A stretch of DNA of 64,000 bases from Methylocella silvestris BL2. GTDB taxonomy: Bacteria > Pseudomonadota > Alphaproteobacteria > Rhizobiales > Beijerinckiaceae. Positions 8,212-19,582 of the stretch are shown in pieces. Location: the NCBI RefSeq assembly GCF_000021745.1, contig NC_011666.1, forward strand, positions 2,056,501-2,120,500. The letters are read 5' to 3'. Each line of letters begins with the position of its first letter. Position 1 is the stretch's first letter. The position numbers and the translations under genes were made by a program. The notes under the pieces are model-generated. The model was not told the origin of the DNA, did no database searches, and was given only the letters and a program-made list of their open reading frames with translations.

Positions 8212-10554
8212 ATGAGCGATAGCAACTTCAATTTGAAAAGCCTGGCCGCCATTTTACTTGGAGGCGTCGCGCTGCCTCTTCTTCTGCCAGCCTCGCAGGC
8301 GCTTGCGGCTTGCGCCTTGACGTCGGCGACGCCGACCCTCGACACCGTCGAATGCATCGGCAACACGACAGTCGGTTCTCTTCCCGTCCCGGCGGTGCCG
8401 ATCAGCACGCAATTGATTCTCGGCGCCGATGGAAACGCGGCGACCATCAACCTCACCGCGAACCTGCCGATCTTCGTCACCGGCCCGGCGGGAACCTTTT
8501 TCGGCCTCGACACCGCCAATACCGGCGCGCCGAGTTCGATCATTGGCGTCGGCACGGCCGTTCAGGTCCTTTCGCTGAACGGCGCTGACATTCGAATCGG
8601 CCAGAACTCCGTCGGCGGCGGACTTAACGCGAATATCATCGGGCTCTCCGGAAACGGCATCAGCGCCATCGCCAGCGGCGCTGGCGGCGTCAGCATTACG
8701 ACGGCGCCTGGAACGCTCGTCTCGGGTCTTCTCGAGGGCATCAACGTCACCGTGGTCGATGGCGACGCCAATATCACTTTCAACGGCGACGTCAGGACCA
8801 CCACTCCCGCGTCTTTTTACGACATCGCAGTAAGATCCACCGGCGCCGGGAATATCAACATCGGCGGGGCGGGAACCGTTTTGGCCGGCGGCATCACCGC
8901 GCTCAGCGCCGGCACGGGCGACATCACGGTTTCGGGCTCCGGAAACACCATCGATCTCATCAACGGCCCCGGCATCAATGCGGTGGCGAACGGCGGCAAT
9001 ATCACGATCAACCGAAGCGGATTCATCGTCGGCGCCCTTGACGGCGTCACCGCGACAACGGTCGGCGCCGGCAACATCACGATCTCGACCGTCGGCGACG
9101 TCACCGGCAACGATGGCTTTGGCTTGCGGACGTCCGTGGCCAATGGTCTGGCGACGATCAATGTCGGCGCCGGCAGCACGATCCGGGGTTCGGCCGGCCC
9201 GATCAGCCCGACCGGCTTGACCAACATCAACAACGCCGGAACGTTAAGCTTCGTCAATAGCGCCATCGGCGTGACAAATTGGGCGACGACCACTCTCAAC
9301 GGCCAAGGCGGCGCCCTCGCCATCGACGTTAACTCCGTCGCAGGAACGGCCGACAGGCTGACTGTTTCGCAGCTCACCGGAACGAACTTGATTTCGGTCG
9401 CCAATGTCGGCGCCGCCGGGCTGATCTCGACGCCGATCCCGATCTTGACCGCAACAAATCTCGCCGGCGGGGCCACCGTCGCCGCCGCCCAGACTCCGGG
9501 CATCATCGACTATACAATTCTACAATCGGGCAACACCTTCAGCCTCGCCTCCACGGTCAACACCAGCGTCGCCTCAGCCACCCCGACCAGCATTGACGCT
9601 ATGCTGACGGCCCTGAATACGGGCTTCTTCCAGAACGCCAGCGCCTTTCTTTCGGAGCCGCCGGATCCCGGCAAGAACCAGTGGAACGGCGGCCTGTGGA
9701 TCCGCCTCGCCAACGGCCGCAACGACATCTCCTCGACGACGACCGCCTTCAACGCGACAGGCGCGGCCTCCTCTCCGGCCAAAGTGCGCGCCGACTTCGA
9801 CGGTTTCCAGACCGGCGTCGACCTCGGCGTCGCTAATGTGGAGGGGACGGGGTGGAACACCCATCTTGGCGTCACCGCGGGCCTCGTCAGCCTGCGCACG
9901 AACGATCTGATCCTCAGCAACATCACGAGCCAGGCGAATGTGCCCTTCATCGGCATATACGCCGCCGTCACCGGTCATAATTTCTTCGTCGACGCCCAGC
10001 TGCGCGAAGACTTTTACGCCTTGAATCTCACCAATCCGGCGGCCTTCCTCAACAACTCCGGGCTTAGCGGCACGGCCGTCGCGGCCAACGCCTCGGCCGG
10101 CTACCGCTTCGATCTTCCGTCGGCCTGGTTCATCGAGCCCTCCGTCGCCTTCATGTATTCGAGCCTGCATATGGACAGCCTGCGCGTCGGGCTTGATCCC
10201 AGCGGAACCTCGTTCGGCACGCTTGATTTCAATCCCTTCGAAAGCGCCCTCGGACGCGCCGGCGCCCGCGTCGGCACAACCTATGTGTTCGAGCAGGCCG
10301 AACTCGCGCTTCAGCCCTTCGTGACCGGCAGCGTATGGCGCGAATTCGCCGGCGACACCAATACGACGTTTTCGGCCGGCGCGTCGTCCGTGCCGCTGAG
10401 CGTCACGCGGATCGGAACCTTCGGTCAGGTCGGCGTCGGCGTGTCCGGACAGGTGCTGAAAACCGGCCTGCTCGGCTTCCTGCGCGGCGACTACCGCTTT
10501 GGCGAAAAAATTGAGGGCTACGCCGTGGTCGCCGGCATGCGCTACCAGTTCTGA
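8212..10554 (+). CDS. Autotransporter-like outer-membrane protein with Gly/Asn/Thr-rich passenger and C-terminal beta-barrel
   Basis: The frame is open from TTG 8191, but ATG 8212 with GTGAGG about ten bases upstream gives a clean signal peptide (LAAILLGGVALPLLLPASQALA) and 780 residues. Residues about 30-430 are low-complexity beta-helix-like passenger sequence rich in G, N, T, I and V (GAGNINIGGAGTVLAGG, GDITVSGSGNTIDL), with only two or three Cys close to the N-terminus. Residues about 500-780 look like an autotransporter barrel (NQWNGGLWIRLANGR, GVDLGVANVEGTGWNTHLGVTAG, ASAGYRFDLPSAWFIEPSVAF), ending VVAGMRYQF. The final Phe is the usual barrel-assembly signal. It is expected at the cell surface; no ligand or enzymatic motif is visible. 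Confidence 0.85.
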   Translation: MSDSNFNLKSLAAILLGGVALPLLLPASQALAACALTSATPTLDTVECIGNTTVGSLPVPAVPISTQLILGADGNAATINLTANLPIFVTGPAGTFFGLDTANTGAPSSIIGVGTAVQVLSLNGADIRIGQNSVGGGLNANIIGLSGNGISAIASGAGGVSITTAPGTLVSGLLEGINVTVVDGDANITFNGDVRTTTPASFYDIAVRSTGAGNINIGGAGTVLAGGITALSAGTGDITVSGSGNTIDLINGPGINAVANGGNITINRSGFIVGALDGVTATTVGAGNITISTVGDVTGNDGFGLRTSVANGLATINVGAGSTIRGSAGPISPTGLTNINNAGTLSFVNSAIGVTNWATTTLNGQGGALAIDVNSVAGTADRLTVSQLTGTNLISVANVGAAGLISTPIPILTATNLAGGATVAAAQTPGIIDYTILQSGNTFSLASTVNTSVASATPTSIDAMLTALNTGFFQNASAFLSEPPDPGKNQWNGGLWIRLANGRNDISSTTTAFNATGAASSPAKVRADFDGFQTGVDLGVANVEGTGWNTHLGVTAGLVSLRTNDLILSNITSQANVPFIGIYAAVTGHNFFVDAQLREDFYALNLTNPAAFLNNSGLSGTAVAANASAGYRFDLPSAWFIEPSVAFMYSSLHMDSLRVGLDPSGTSFGTLDFNPFESALGRAGARVGTTYVFEQAELALQPFVTGSVWREFAGDTNTTFSAGASSVPLSVTRIGTFGQVGVGVSGQVLKTGLLGFLRGDYRFGEKIEGYAVVAGMRYQF

Positions 10555-10627
10555 GCGTTTGCGGCATGAAGGCAAAGAAGCCGCAGGCGTTTCAGACCGG
10601 CAGCATGCGCTAAATAATTGGAATCGA

Positions 10628-11095
10628 TCACCCCTCGCCCGCAGCGGGCCGCCATCCCGCCGGCGCGAGTTCGAAGCGGGAAAATTCAAATCCCGGCGCG
10701 ACGGAACATCCAACCAGCGTCCATCGTCCAAGGCTCGCCGCGCTCTGCCACCACCCCGCTGGCGCGATCAACTGTGGCCGCTCGCCTTTGAGCAGCTCCC
10801 TGCCGAGAATATGACGGTCGACCGTTTCGCCGCTTTGCGACAGGCTGAGGGCGAGCGGAGCTCCGGCATAAAAGTGCCAGATCTCCGCGGCGTCGATTCG
10901 GTGCCAGTTTGATCTCTCGCCTTCCCGCAGCAAGAAATAGATCAGGGTTGAGGCCGCCCTCCCGGATGCGTCCGTCGCCTGATCGCGAAACGTCTCCTTG
11001 TACCAGCCGCCTTCGGGATGGGGCGCGAGCTCAAGCCGCGCGATGATTTCATCGGCGCTCGCGGCCTCGCAGTCGCTCGGCGGCGGCCCGCTCAT
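10628..11095 (-). CDS. Cupin domain protein (DUF985/YML079-like)
   Basis: A 155-residue protein in the frame of a longer spurious open frame. The real start is ATG 11095 because it overlaps the gloB stop in ATGA. The sequence LAPHPEGGWYKETFRD, STLIYFLLREGERSNWHRID and AEIWHFYAGAPLALSLS is the DUF985 cupin signature, with His residues at the barrel mouth. The biochemical role of this family is not established; some members bind a small ligand. It sits in a two-gene unit with glyoxalase II and follows the same promoter. Confidence 0.85.
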   Translation of the reverse strand: MSGPPPSDCEAASADEIIARLELAPHPEGGWYKETFRDQATDASGRAASTLIYFLLREGERSNWHRIDAAEIWHFYAGAPLALSLSQSGETVDRHILGRELLKGERPQLIAPAGWWQSAASLGRWTLVGCSVAPGFEFSRFELAPAGWRPAAGEG

Positions 11096-11862
11096 GCGTG
11101 GTTCTTGCGCTCGCGCAGCACCGCAAATACCGCAGCCGGATCGGCGCCCGGCATGCCGACCGCGGCCTGAAGCTCGGGCTCCTCGGCGCGCAAAAACGGA
11201 TTGGTCGCAAGCTCGATCGAGATCGTCGTCGGCAGGGTGAATTTGCCGGCGGCGCGCAGCGCTGCGACTTCCCCGGCGCGTTCTTTTAAAAGCGTGTTGC
11301 CGGGTTCGACCGACAGTGCAAATTTGGCGTTGGCGAGTGTATATTCGTGGCCGCAATAGACCTGCGTCTCGTCCGGCAACGCGGCGAGCTTCGAGAGCGA
11401 ATGAAACAGCACGTCCGGCGGCTCCTCGAACGCCCGCCCGCAGCCCATCGCAAACAGCGTGTCCCCGACAAAGGCAAGATCTTCCTCTTCGAACCAATAA
11501 GCGACATGCCCGCTGGTGTGGCCTGGGACCGCGATCACACGGGCGGCCAGCGAACCGACCATGACGAGATCGCCCTCGCCGACCTTGAGATCGAGACCCC
11601 CTATTTTTTCCGCTTCCTTCAGCGGGCCCACCACGCGCGCTTTCGGGAAGGCGGCTTTCAGCGCGCCGACCCCCTGGACATGGTCGGCGTGGTGATGGGT
11701 CAGAAGAATATCGGTCAGCTCCCACTCGCGCGCCGCGAGCGCGGCGAGAATGGGCGCGCCGTCGGGGGCGTCGACCGCGCAGGTCGCGCGCGTCTCGGGA
11801 TCGTGCACCAGCACGCCGAAATTATCGCTAAGGCAGATGAATTGATGGATATGGGGCGCCAT
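11092..11862 (-). CDS. gloB: Hydroxyacylglutathione hydrolase (glyoxalase II)
   Basis: Start taken as ATG 11862 (MAPHIHQFICLSDNFGVLVHD), giving 256 residues, the normal length. The metallo-beta-lactamase metal motif THHHADHVQG is intact at about residues 55-64, followed by VPGHTSGHVAYWF, FVGDTLFAMGCGRAFE and YCGHEYTLANAKFA, which supply the other metal ligands. The C-terminal helical domain for glutathione thioester binding is present (NPFLRAEEPELQAAV). The enzyme hydrolyses S-lactoylglutathione to lactate and glutathione and completes methylglyoxal detoxification in the cytoplasm. It overlaps the DUF985 cupin gene by 4 nt and is divergent from a methyltransferase gene, a common arrangement in alphaproteobacteria. 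Confidence 0.95.
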   Translation of the reverse strand: MAPHIHQFICLSDNFGVLVHDPETRATCAVDAPDGAPILAALAAREWELTDILLTHHHADHVQGVGALKAAFPKARVVGPLKEAEKIGGLDLKVGEGDLVMVGSLAARVIAVPGHTSGHVAYWFEEEDLAFVGDTLFAMGCGRAFEEPPDVLFHSLSKLAALPDETQVYCGHEYTLANAKFALSVEPGNTLLKERAGEVAALRAAGKFTLPTTISIELATNPFLRAEEPELQAAVGMPGADPAAVFAVLRERKNHA

Positions 11863-12075
11863 TGCCTGCTTTCCTGCGCTGCTGTTCCGCGCGCATTCCC
11901 GTTGCCGCGCGAGTTTGCCACGCCTGGCTTCGGCGTCAAACCACAGGACCGCAACCAAAGGCGATAGAATGTGCGCAAGCTCTGCGCCCGCAAAGGGTAA
12001 GGGTTTATTTTTCGTGGGCTAGGCCTAATGATTGCGGGCGGGCTTTTGCCCATAATTCCTTACGCCCGGCAGGCC

Positions 12076-12822
12076 ATGTCGCTCGATGTCATCGATCTGC
12101 GCTCCTTCTATGCTTCGCCCGCGGGCGATCTCGCCCGCCGGCTGATCGCCCGCATCGTGCGGGAGCGGTTTTCCAACTGCGCGGGATATTCGATCCTCGG
12201 AGCTGGTTACGCCACGCCCTATCTCGGCGTTTTTCGCGACGAGGCGGTGCGGGTGCTCGCCTTCATGCCGGCGCAGCAGGGCGTCATCCACTGGCCGGCC
12301 GCGTCGTCCTGCGCCTCGGCGCTGGTCGAGACGACGGCGATGCCGCTGCCGGACTCCTCGATCGACCGGGTGATCCTGATTCACGGCCTCGAGACGACCG
12401 AACATCCGCGCGAGCTCCTGACCGAGATCTGGCGCGTCCTGACCCCCGGGGGCCGGGTCATCATCGTCGCGCCGAGCCGATCGGGCCTCTGGGCGCGACT
12501 CGATCGCACGCCATTCGGCCACGGCCAGCCCTTCTCGCGCAGTCAGCTGCGCGATTTGATGCGCGACACGCTGTTTTCGCCGACGCATTGGACCGAGGCG
12601 CTTTATGCGCCGCCGTTCCGGCACAAAACATTACTGCGCGCCGGCGTCATATTCGAGAAGATCGGCGCTTTCTTCGGCCTGCCCGGAGCCGGCGTTCTGA
12701 TCGTCGAGGCGACAAAGCAGCTGTATCGCCCGGTGCCGGCGACGCAGCGTGCGCAGGAGGCGCTGCCGCAATTCGCGCCAGCCGCCGACCCGGTCGGCGC
12801 GCCCGTTTCGACGCGCGGCTGA
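12076..12822 (+). CDS. Class I SAM-dependent methyltransferase, substrate unknown
   Basis: I prefer ATG 12076 (MSLDVIDLRSFYASPAGDLARRL) over the in-frame ATG 12028 because homologues I recall begin with a short lead into the SFY motif and GGCAGG precedes it. Length 248 residues. The Rossmann glycine loop is degenerate (YSILGAGYATPYL), followed by ETTAMPLPDSSIDRVILIHGLE and the post-I segment EIWRVLTPGGRVIIVAPSRSGLWARLDRTPFG of Methyltransf_11 enzymes. It is divergent from gloB and convergent with an esterase gene that begins on the next base. The C-terminal 30 residues are Ala/Pro-rich and probably disordered. Confidence 0.8.
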   Translation: MSLDVIDLRSFYASPAGDLARRLIARIVRERFSNCAGYSILGAGYATPYLGVFRDEAVRVLAFMPAQQGVIHWPAASSCASALVETTAMPLPDSSIDRVILIHGLETTEHPRELLTEIWRVLTPGGRVIIVAPSRSGLWARLDRTPFGHGQPFSRSQLRDLMRDTLFSPTHWTEALYAPPFRHKTLLRAGVIFEKIGAFFGLPGAGVLIVEATKQLYRPVPATQRAQEALPQFAPAADPVGAPVSTRG

Positions 12823-13530
12823 TTACATTCGGCCGCGGATCGCTGGGTCGATCTTGATCTTGAAGCTGTTCGCCAGAAAAAGCCCGCCGTGCTTCAGCCC
12901 CGGGCCGTCGATGCCATGGCCGAGTCCCGACGAAAAATGCCATTGGCACGGGATGTCGGCTCCGGCGAGCGCCTCCGCCGAGAGAAATAGCGCCTCGGGC
13001 GAGATGACGTCGTCTTCGCTGCCATGAACCAGCAGGATCGACGGCCGCTTCCTCCCCGGCTTCAATGCCTCGGCGGCGGCCGCTTCTCGCAGATGCTCCG
13101 GACCGACGAGCTCCCCCGAGTAGCCAAGGATGGCGGCGGGCGGCCGGGCGCGATGGAGCCCGACATGGAGCGCCATCATCGTCCCCTGGCTGAAGCCCAC
13201 AAGGGCCAGCTTCGAATCATCGAGTTTATGGCGGTCGAGCTCGGCGTCGAGGAACGCCTGAAGGGTTGGCGCCGCCTTGTTGACGCCGGCCCAGCGCTCC
13301 TGCGGATCGCGCATGGTCAGAGGAAACCATTGCCGTCCGCCCGGCGCCTGCACGCAAGGGTCGGGCGCATGCGGCGAGACAAAGGCGGCGTCCGGCATGA
13401 AAGGCTGCCATTGCCGCGCGAGTTCGATCAGATCTGTGCCGTCGGCGCCGTAACCATGCAGAAAAACGACGAGTTGCTTCGCTGTTCGCGATTTCGCCGC
13501 AAGACGCGGGCCATCGATCAGTGCGGCCAT
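12823..13530 (-). CDS. Phospholipase/carboxylesterase family alpha/beta hydrolase
   Basis: Start taken as ATG 13530 (MAALIDGPRLAAKSRTAKQLVVFLHGYGADG), giving 235 residues, typical of the PF02230 family. The oxyanion loop HGYGADG, the nucleophile elbow GFSQGTMMAL (catalytic Ser), the acid in VHGSEDDVISPEAL and the His in SSGLGHGID form a full catalytic triad. It should hydrolyse short-chain esters or lysophospholipids in the cytoplasm; the physiological substrate is unknown. Its stop codon abuts the stop of the convergent methyltransferase gene with no spacer. Confidence 0.9.
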   Translation of the reverse strand: MAALIDGPRLAAKSRTAKQLVVFLHGYGADGTDLIELARQWQPFMPDAAFVSPHAPDPCVQAPGGRQWFPLTMRDPQERWAGVNKAAPTLQAFLDAELDRHKLDDSKLALVGFSQGTMMALHVGLHRARPPAAILGYSGELVGPEHLREAAAAEALKPGRKRPSILLVHGSEDDVISPEALFLSAEALAGADIPCQWHFSSGLGHGIDGPGLKHGGLFLANSFKIKIDPAIRGRM

Positions 13531-13605
13531 GAGAAAAATATCCGCTGGTGGAGGGATGCAATTTCGATCCCCCGCCATTAGAGCATGCCGCCGGAAAGTG
13601 GAACC

Positions 13606-13781
13606 CTCGCTTCGGCGCGGGCCTTCTTATTTCCCTTCGGGCGAAGCGCCCCCGCCGCTAGTCCGCTCGCCTCGCTTCGGCGCGGGCCTTCTTATTTCCC
13701 TTCGGGCGAAGCGCCCCCGCCGCTAGTCCGCTCGCCTCGCTTCGGCGCGGGCCTTCTTATTTCCCTTCGGGCGAAGCGCCC
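13606..13781. repeat. 65-bp tandem repeat, 2.7 copies
   Basis: Copies begin at 13606, 13671 and 13736, each opening CTCGCTTCGGCGCGGGCC. The first two are identical for the full 65 bp as far as I can read, and the third breaks off after about 46 bp at GCGAAGCGCCC. Each unit contains CGCTTCG and its reverse complement CGAAGCG, so a transcript could fold. The period is not a multiple of 3 and the frames across it look non-coding. The array lies upstream of the esterase gene and of the small gene at 13888. Confidence 0.9.
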
Positions 13782-13887
13782 AGTTAGGCGTTTACCGGCG
13801 CGCCCGGCGCGACTACTATTTTGCGGACTAAGGCGGCGCGCAAAACCTCGCGCCGCCGTGAGGATCGCGCCACCCTGAGGAGCGCGT

Positions 13888-14103
13888 ATGTATATCATCG
13901 CCCGCAACATCACCGGCCCGCGGCTGCGCTGTGAGGCCATGATGGTCGACAAGAAGACCTTTACGCCCTGGCCGCCGACGAGCGAGGACGGCTGGCGCCG
14001 CGCCTATAAATTCCGCGACAAGCTGATGGCCGAGGTTGTGCGGATGGAGGCCGATCCGCTGGGGGAGCAGCTCAAGGTCATCGAGGCGGTGTATATCCCT
14101 TGA
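13888..14103 (+). CDS. Small conserved-looking hypothetical protein, 71 residues
   Basis: ATG 13888 is preceded by TGAGGAG at 7 bases, a strong ribosome site, which supports translation. The product (MYIIARNITGPRLRCEAMMVDK, then WPPTSEDGWRRAYKFRDKLMAEVVRMEADP) is soluble, mildly charged and has no signal peptide or membrane segment. I do not recognise a family. It lies just downstream of the 65-bp tandem repeat and is convergent with msrB, 9 bases away. Confidence 0.6.
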   Translation: MYIIARNITGPRLRCEAMMVDKKTFTPWPPTSEDGWRRAYKFRDKLMAEVVRMEADPLGEQLKVIEAVYIP

Positions 14104-14112
14104 GGCGCCCGC

Positions 14113-14520
14113 TCACTCGGGCGTAAAATTCATCGCGACGCCATTGATGCAATAGCGCAGGCCCGTGGGCGGCGGACCATCGGGAAAAACATGGCCGAGA
14201 TGGCTGCCGCACTGGCTGCAATGAACTTCGGTCCGGCGCATGCCGTAGCTGCGGTCTTCCGAGGTCTCGACGGCGCCCGCCAGCGGATCGTTAAAGCTTG
14301 GCCAGCCGGTGCCGCTCTCGAACTTCAGTGTTGACGCGAAGAGCGGCTGCTCGCAGCCGGCGCAGACAAAAACGCCAGCGCGCTTTTCAAAATTCAAGGC
14401 GCAGCTGCCCGGCGCCTCGGTGCCGTGTTCGCGCATGATGTGGTACTGCGTTGGCGTCAACAGCGCGCGCCATTCTGCCTCACTATGCGTCACCGGGTAT
14501 GTCTTCGTCTCTGGCGGCAT
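14113..14520 (-). CDS. msrB: Peptide-methionine (R)-S-oxide reductase
   Basis: The frame is open from ATG 14550, but ATG 14520 (MPPETKTYPVTHSEAEWRALLTP) has GGAG at 9 bases and the usual MsrB N-terminus; 135 residues. Four zinc-binding Cys occur as CAGC and CSQC pairs. GTGWPSF and the active-site segment GLRYCINGVAMNF with the catalytic Cys are intact. The enzyme reduces the R epimer of methionine sulfoxide in proteins using thioredoxin. No signal peptide, so cytoplasmic. Recycling Cys positions vary in the family and were not assigned. Confidence 0.95.
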   Translation of the reverse strand: MPPETKTYPVTHSEAEWRALLTPTQYHIMREHGTEAPGSCALNFEKRAGVFVCAGCEQPLFASTLKFESGTGWPSFNDPLAGAVETSEDRSYGMRRTEVHCSQCGSHLGHVFPDGPPPTGLRYCINGVAMNFTPE

Positions 14521-14640
14521 GATCGGCGCTCCAAACCAGGCTGGCTTCATCTTTTTTATGTTAGCCTAGTTTCGCGTCTTGAGCAGCCGATTGGATTGGC
14601 CTATTGCGGCCGTCTCGCCCCTCGTCGAGAGGGCTGCAGC

Positions 14641-14856
14641 TTAGCGCATTAAATCTCGCGCCGCGTCACGATCGGAAGACTTCATCCGCGAGAGCGACCC
14701 AGCCGGGAGATTCAGGCGTTCGACTGCCGCTTTCGCGAGGGGATGCAGGCGGACGATCTTTTCCTGGCCCGTCAGGTAGCGCCCATGCGTATAGACCCCG
14801 TCGGAAAGGCGATCGTCGAGCCGCCTGAAGGCGTTGCAGATTGCACTCCACATCAT
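14641..14856 (-). CDS. Small hypothetical protein, 71 residues
   Basis: ATG 14856 has GGAG about 10 bases upstream. The sequence begins MMWSAICNAFRRLDDRLSDGVYTHGRYLTGQEK and continues with KAAVERLNLPAGSLSRMK; the composition is balanced rather than Arg/Pro-skewed like shadow frames in this GC-rich DNA. No family recognised. It stands alone downstream of msrB on the same strand, about 120 bp from the msrB start. It may be real but evidence is limited to the start site and composition. Confidence 0.45.
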   Translation of the reverse strand: MMWSAICNAFRRLDDRLSDGVYTHGRYLTGQEKIVRLHPLAKAAVERLNLPAGSLSRMKSSDRDAARDLMR

Positions 14857-15146
14857 GGATCGAAACTCCTATTTCCTCTGGTCGACGCGCCCTCTGCCGG
14901 AAATCTGGCGAAAGCGCGGCGACCAGCGCATTCGGTTTGAAGTCGAACTAATTTGCGGCGCGCGCCATAAAAAATCGATCGTTGACCTGCTCCCATTTCA
15001 TAAAGGCCTCATAAGCAGACGTCCCCAGCCACCGCTCGGCGCAGGACCTTTCGAACGTCGGCCCGGCGCGACATCGCCGGCGATCTGATAGTCTCGCTTC
15101 CGCTATCGGCGCACGGAGCGCCAAGGGGCACGCACAGAGAAAAGCC

Positions 15147-16484
15147 TTGAAGACGAGCCTGCCGATCTTTGTCCGAAACTCGATGTACGCGCTGCGCGGC
15201 GGCTTTTTGGTCCGGCCGCTGCTCATCTCGCTCGCGCTCGGACTCGCGGGAATGATCCTGTCGTCGGCCGAAGAGAGATTTCCTGTCGTCAGCGCCTGGG
15301 TCCCCGACGCGCTGTTTCCGTCGCACGCCGATCCGCAGGTCGCTCAGGTCATGCTGAGCACGATCGCAAGCTCGATCATGACCGTCGTCTCAATCGTTTT
15401 CGCGATTTTGCTGATGACGTTGACGCTGGCCTCGATGCAATTCTCGCCGCGCATTCTGGTCAATTTCGTGCGCGACCACGTGACCCAGTGGACGCTCGGC
15501 GTTTTCCTCGGCACGTTTCTTTACTGCATGGCTGCGATGCCCGCCGCGCGCAGCCTGCCTCAACCCTTCGCGCCGGTGGCGACGGTAACCGGCGCTCTGG
15601 CGCTTGCGCTCGCCTCCGTGATGGGGCTCATTTACTTCATCCACCACATTTCCCGCGCCGTCAGCGTCAATCATATCGTCGATCGCATCGCGCGGGAGAC
15701 AGAGAGGGTCATCGACGAACTCATGCCGCGGAAGCGCGGAGCCGTCGCACGGGGCGAGGATATGGAGTTCGAGCCGGAGGAGACCGAGTTTGCCGTTCTC
15801 AATGTTCGATCCGGCTATATCTGCTTTATCGACACGACCCGCCTGCTGAAACTGGCCAAGGCGCATAAATTGCGCATTCGCGTGCTGCGCCCGATCGGGC
15901 ATTTCGCGCCCGAGGGCGCGCCCTTATTCACGGTGTCGCATAAGAGCCGACTGACGGCGGAGCTCGATCGGGACTTTCGATCGGCATTCGGCATCGGGCC
16001 AATGCGCACGATGCAGCAGGACGTCGAGTTCGGCGTGCTACAAATCGTCGATATCGCCTTGAAGGCGATCTCGCCTGCGGTCAATGATCCCAGCACGGCG
16101 ATCAACTGCATCGATCAGCTAACGAGCATACTCATCCGTTGGGCGGAGCGCGCCCCGCCAGCGACCATCTTTAGCGATCCGCCCTATGTCGTGCGGGTGA
16201 TTCTCCCCTGGCCCGACTTCAAGCATCTTCTCGACACGGCCTTCGAGCAGATCCGCCACTATTCGGCGAACGACGTCGCCGTGAGCTTGCGGTTGCTGCG
16301 CGCCATGGATGATCTTGCCGCCACGCTCAATGACGACAGCATGCGCAAAGAGGTCACGCTGTGCGGTCGGCGCGTCGTTGCGAACTGCGCGACGCGACTG
16401 GACCCGACCAATCTGAAGCGGCTCGAAGATCGTTTGGCGTCGCTCGAAGCCCGATCGCCGAGTTTTGCGACGCGTGGCGCATAG
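15147..16484 (+). CDS. DUF2254 family membrane protein
   Basis: A 445-residue protein from TTG 15147, with ATG 15183 as an alternative start. Four hydrophobic segments lie in the first 170 residues (LLISLALGLAGMILSS, TIASSIMTVVSIVFAILLMTLTLA, FLGTFLYCMAAMPAA, ATVTGALALALASVMGLIYFIHHI). The motif MQFSPRILVNFVRDHVTQWTLGVFLG is typical of DUF2254. The rest is a cytoplasmic domain with GYICFIDTTRLLKLAKAH and DIALKAISPAVNDPSTAINCIDQL. The family's role is unknown. The gene converges with gyrB, whose stop is 6 bases away. Confidence 0.85.
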   Translation: MKTSLPIFVRNSMYALRGGFLVRPLLISLALGLAGMILSSAEERFPVVSAWVPDALFPSHADPQVAQVMLSTIASSIMTVVSIVFAILLMTLTLASMQFSPRILVNFVRDHVTQWTLGVFLGTFLYCMAAMPAARSLPQPFAPVATVTGALALALASVMGLIYFIHHISRAVSVNHIVDRIARETERVIDELMPRKRGAVARGEDMEFEPEETEFAVLNVRSGYICFIDTTRLLKLAKAHKLRIRVLRPIGHFAPEGAPLFTVSHKSRLTAELDRDFRSAFGIGPMRTMQQDVEFGVLQIVDIALKAISPAVNDPSTAINCIDQLTSILIRWAERAPPATIFSDPPYVVRVILPWPDFKHLLDTAFEQIRHYSANDVAVSLRLLRAMDDLAATLNDDSMRKEVTLCGRRVVANCATRLDPTNLKRLEDRLASLEARSPSFATRGA

Positions 16485-16490
16485 GGCGGC

Positions 16491-18971
<2,481 letters not shown>

Positions 18972-19126
18972 TCAATTGTTTTTGCGAGGATTTTAGGCGC
19001 GCTTGGACAGGGCGGAACCACGCCTCGTCCCTTATAGACCAAGCGTGCGTGAAGGTCATGTTTTTTAATGCTTTTCGGGGTAATTCACAGGCCGTTGCGC
19101 TGTCGCCGCAGGCGCATAAGCAAAGC

Positions 19127-19582
19127 CTAATCGTCCTGCTTGGCCCGGCCCTCTATGAATGCCTTAACCGCGCTGATAACAGGGACGCTGACAAAAGCGA
19201 TCGTGACGGCCGGGTGCGCGCCGATCACGAAAGAGTAGACGCCTGCCGCCAGCGAACCAGCCATGACGATGAAACCGAAAACTTGGCCGCGGATCGTTTC
19301 CCAATTTAGCGCGCGTTGCTCCTTGCGCGCCAGTTCATGCCGGAAAGTCTGCTCCCGCTCCATGTACGCGAGAATGCGCTCGGCAGTTCCCTGGTGAGTC
19401 TGCTCGTAGAGGGCGAATTCCTCAGCGGGCGGGAGCGGGCCGTTATGTTGCTTGGAGACCGTAAGCACCCCGATGGAGACAAGGCGGGATATCTCGTCAG
19501 GCGGTAATCGCTTTAGCACCCCCGGCAGATTTTCCGGACTCACTGCCTGCAAGGCGTCTTCGTCTGATTCGTCCACCCTCAA
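19127..19582 (-). CDS. DUF2335 family predicted membrane protein
   Basis: A 151-residue protein with GPLPPAEEFALYEQTHQGTAERILAYMEREQTFRH, the DUF2335 hallmark, and two C-terminal hydrophobic helices (GFIVMAGSLAAGVYSFVIGA, AVTIAFVSVPVISAVKAFI). Start codons available are TTG 19582 and GTG 19576; both lie inside the 3' end of the upstream reading frame, an overlap of about 80 bases. The function of the family is unknown; members are frequent in accessory DNA. It follows the 88-residue gene on the same strand and both were probably inserted between gyrB and clpB. Confidence 0.7.
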   Translation of the reverse strand: MRVDESDEDALQAVSPENLPGVLKRLPPDEISRLVSIGVLTVSKQHNGPLPPAEEFALYEQTHQGTAERILAYMEREQTFRHELARKEQRALNWETIRGQVFGFIVMAGSLAAGVYSFVIGAHPAVTIAFVSVPVISAVKAFIEGRAKQDD

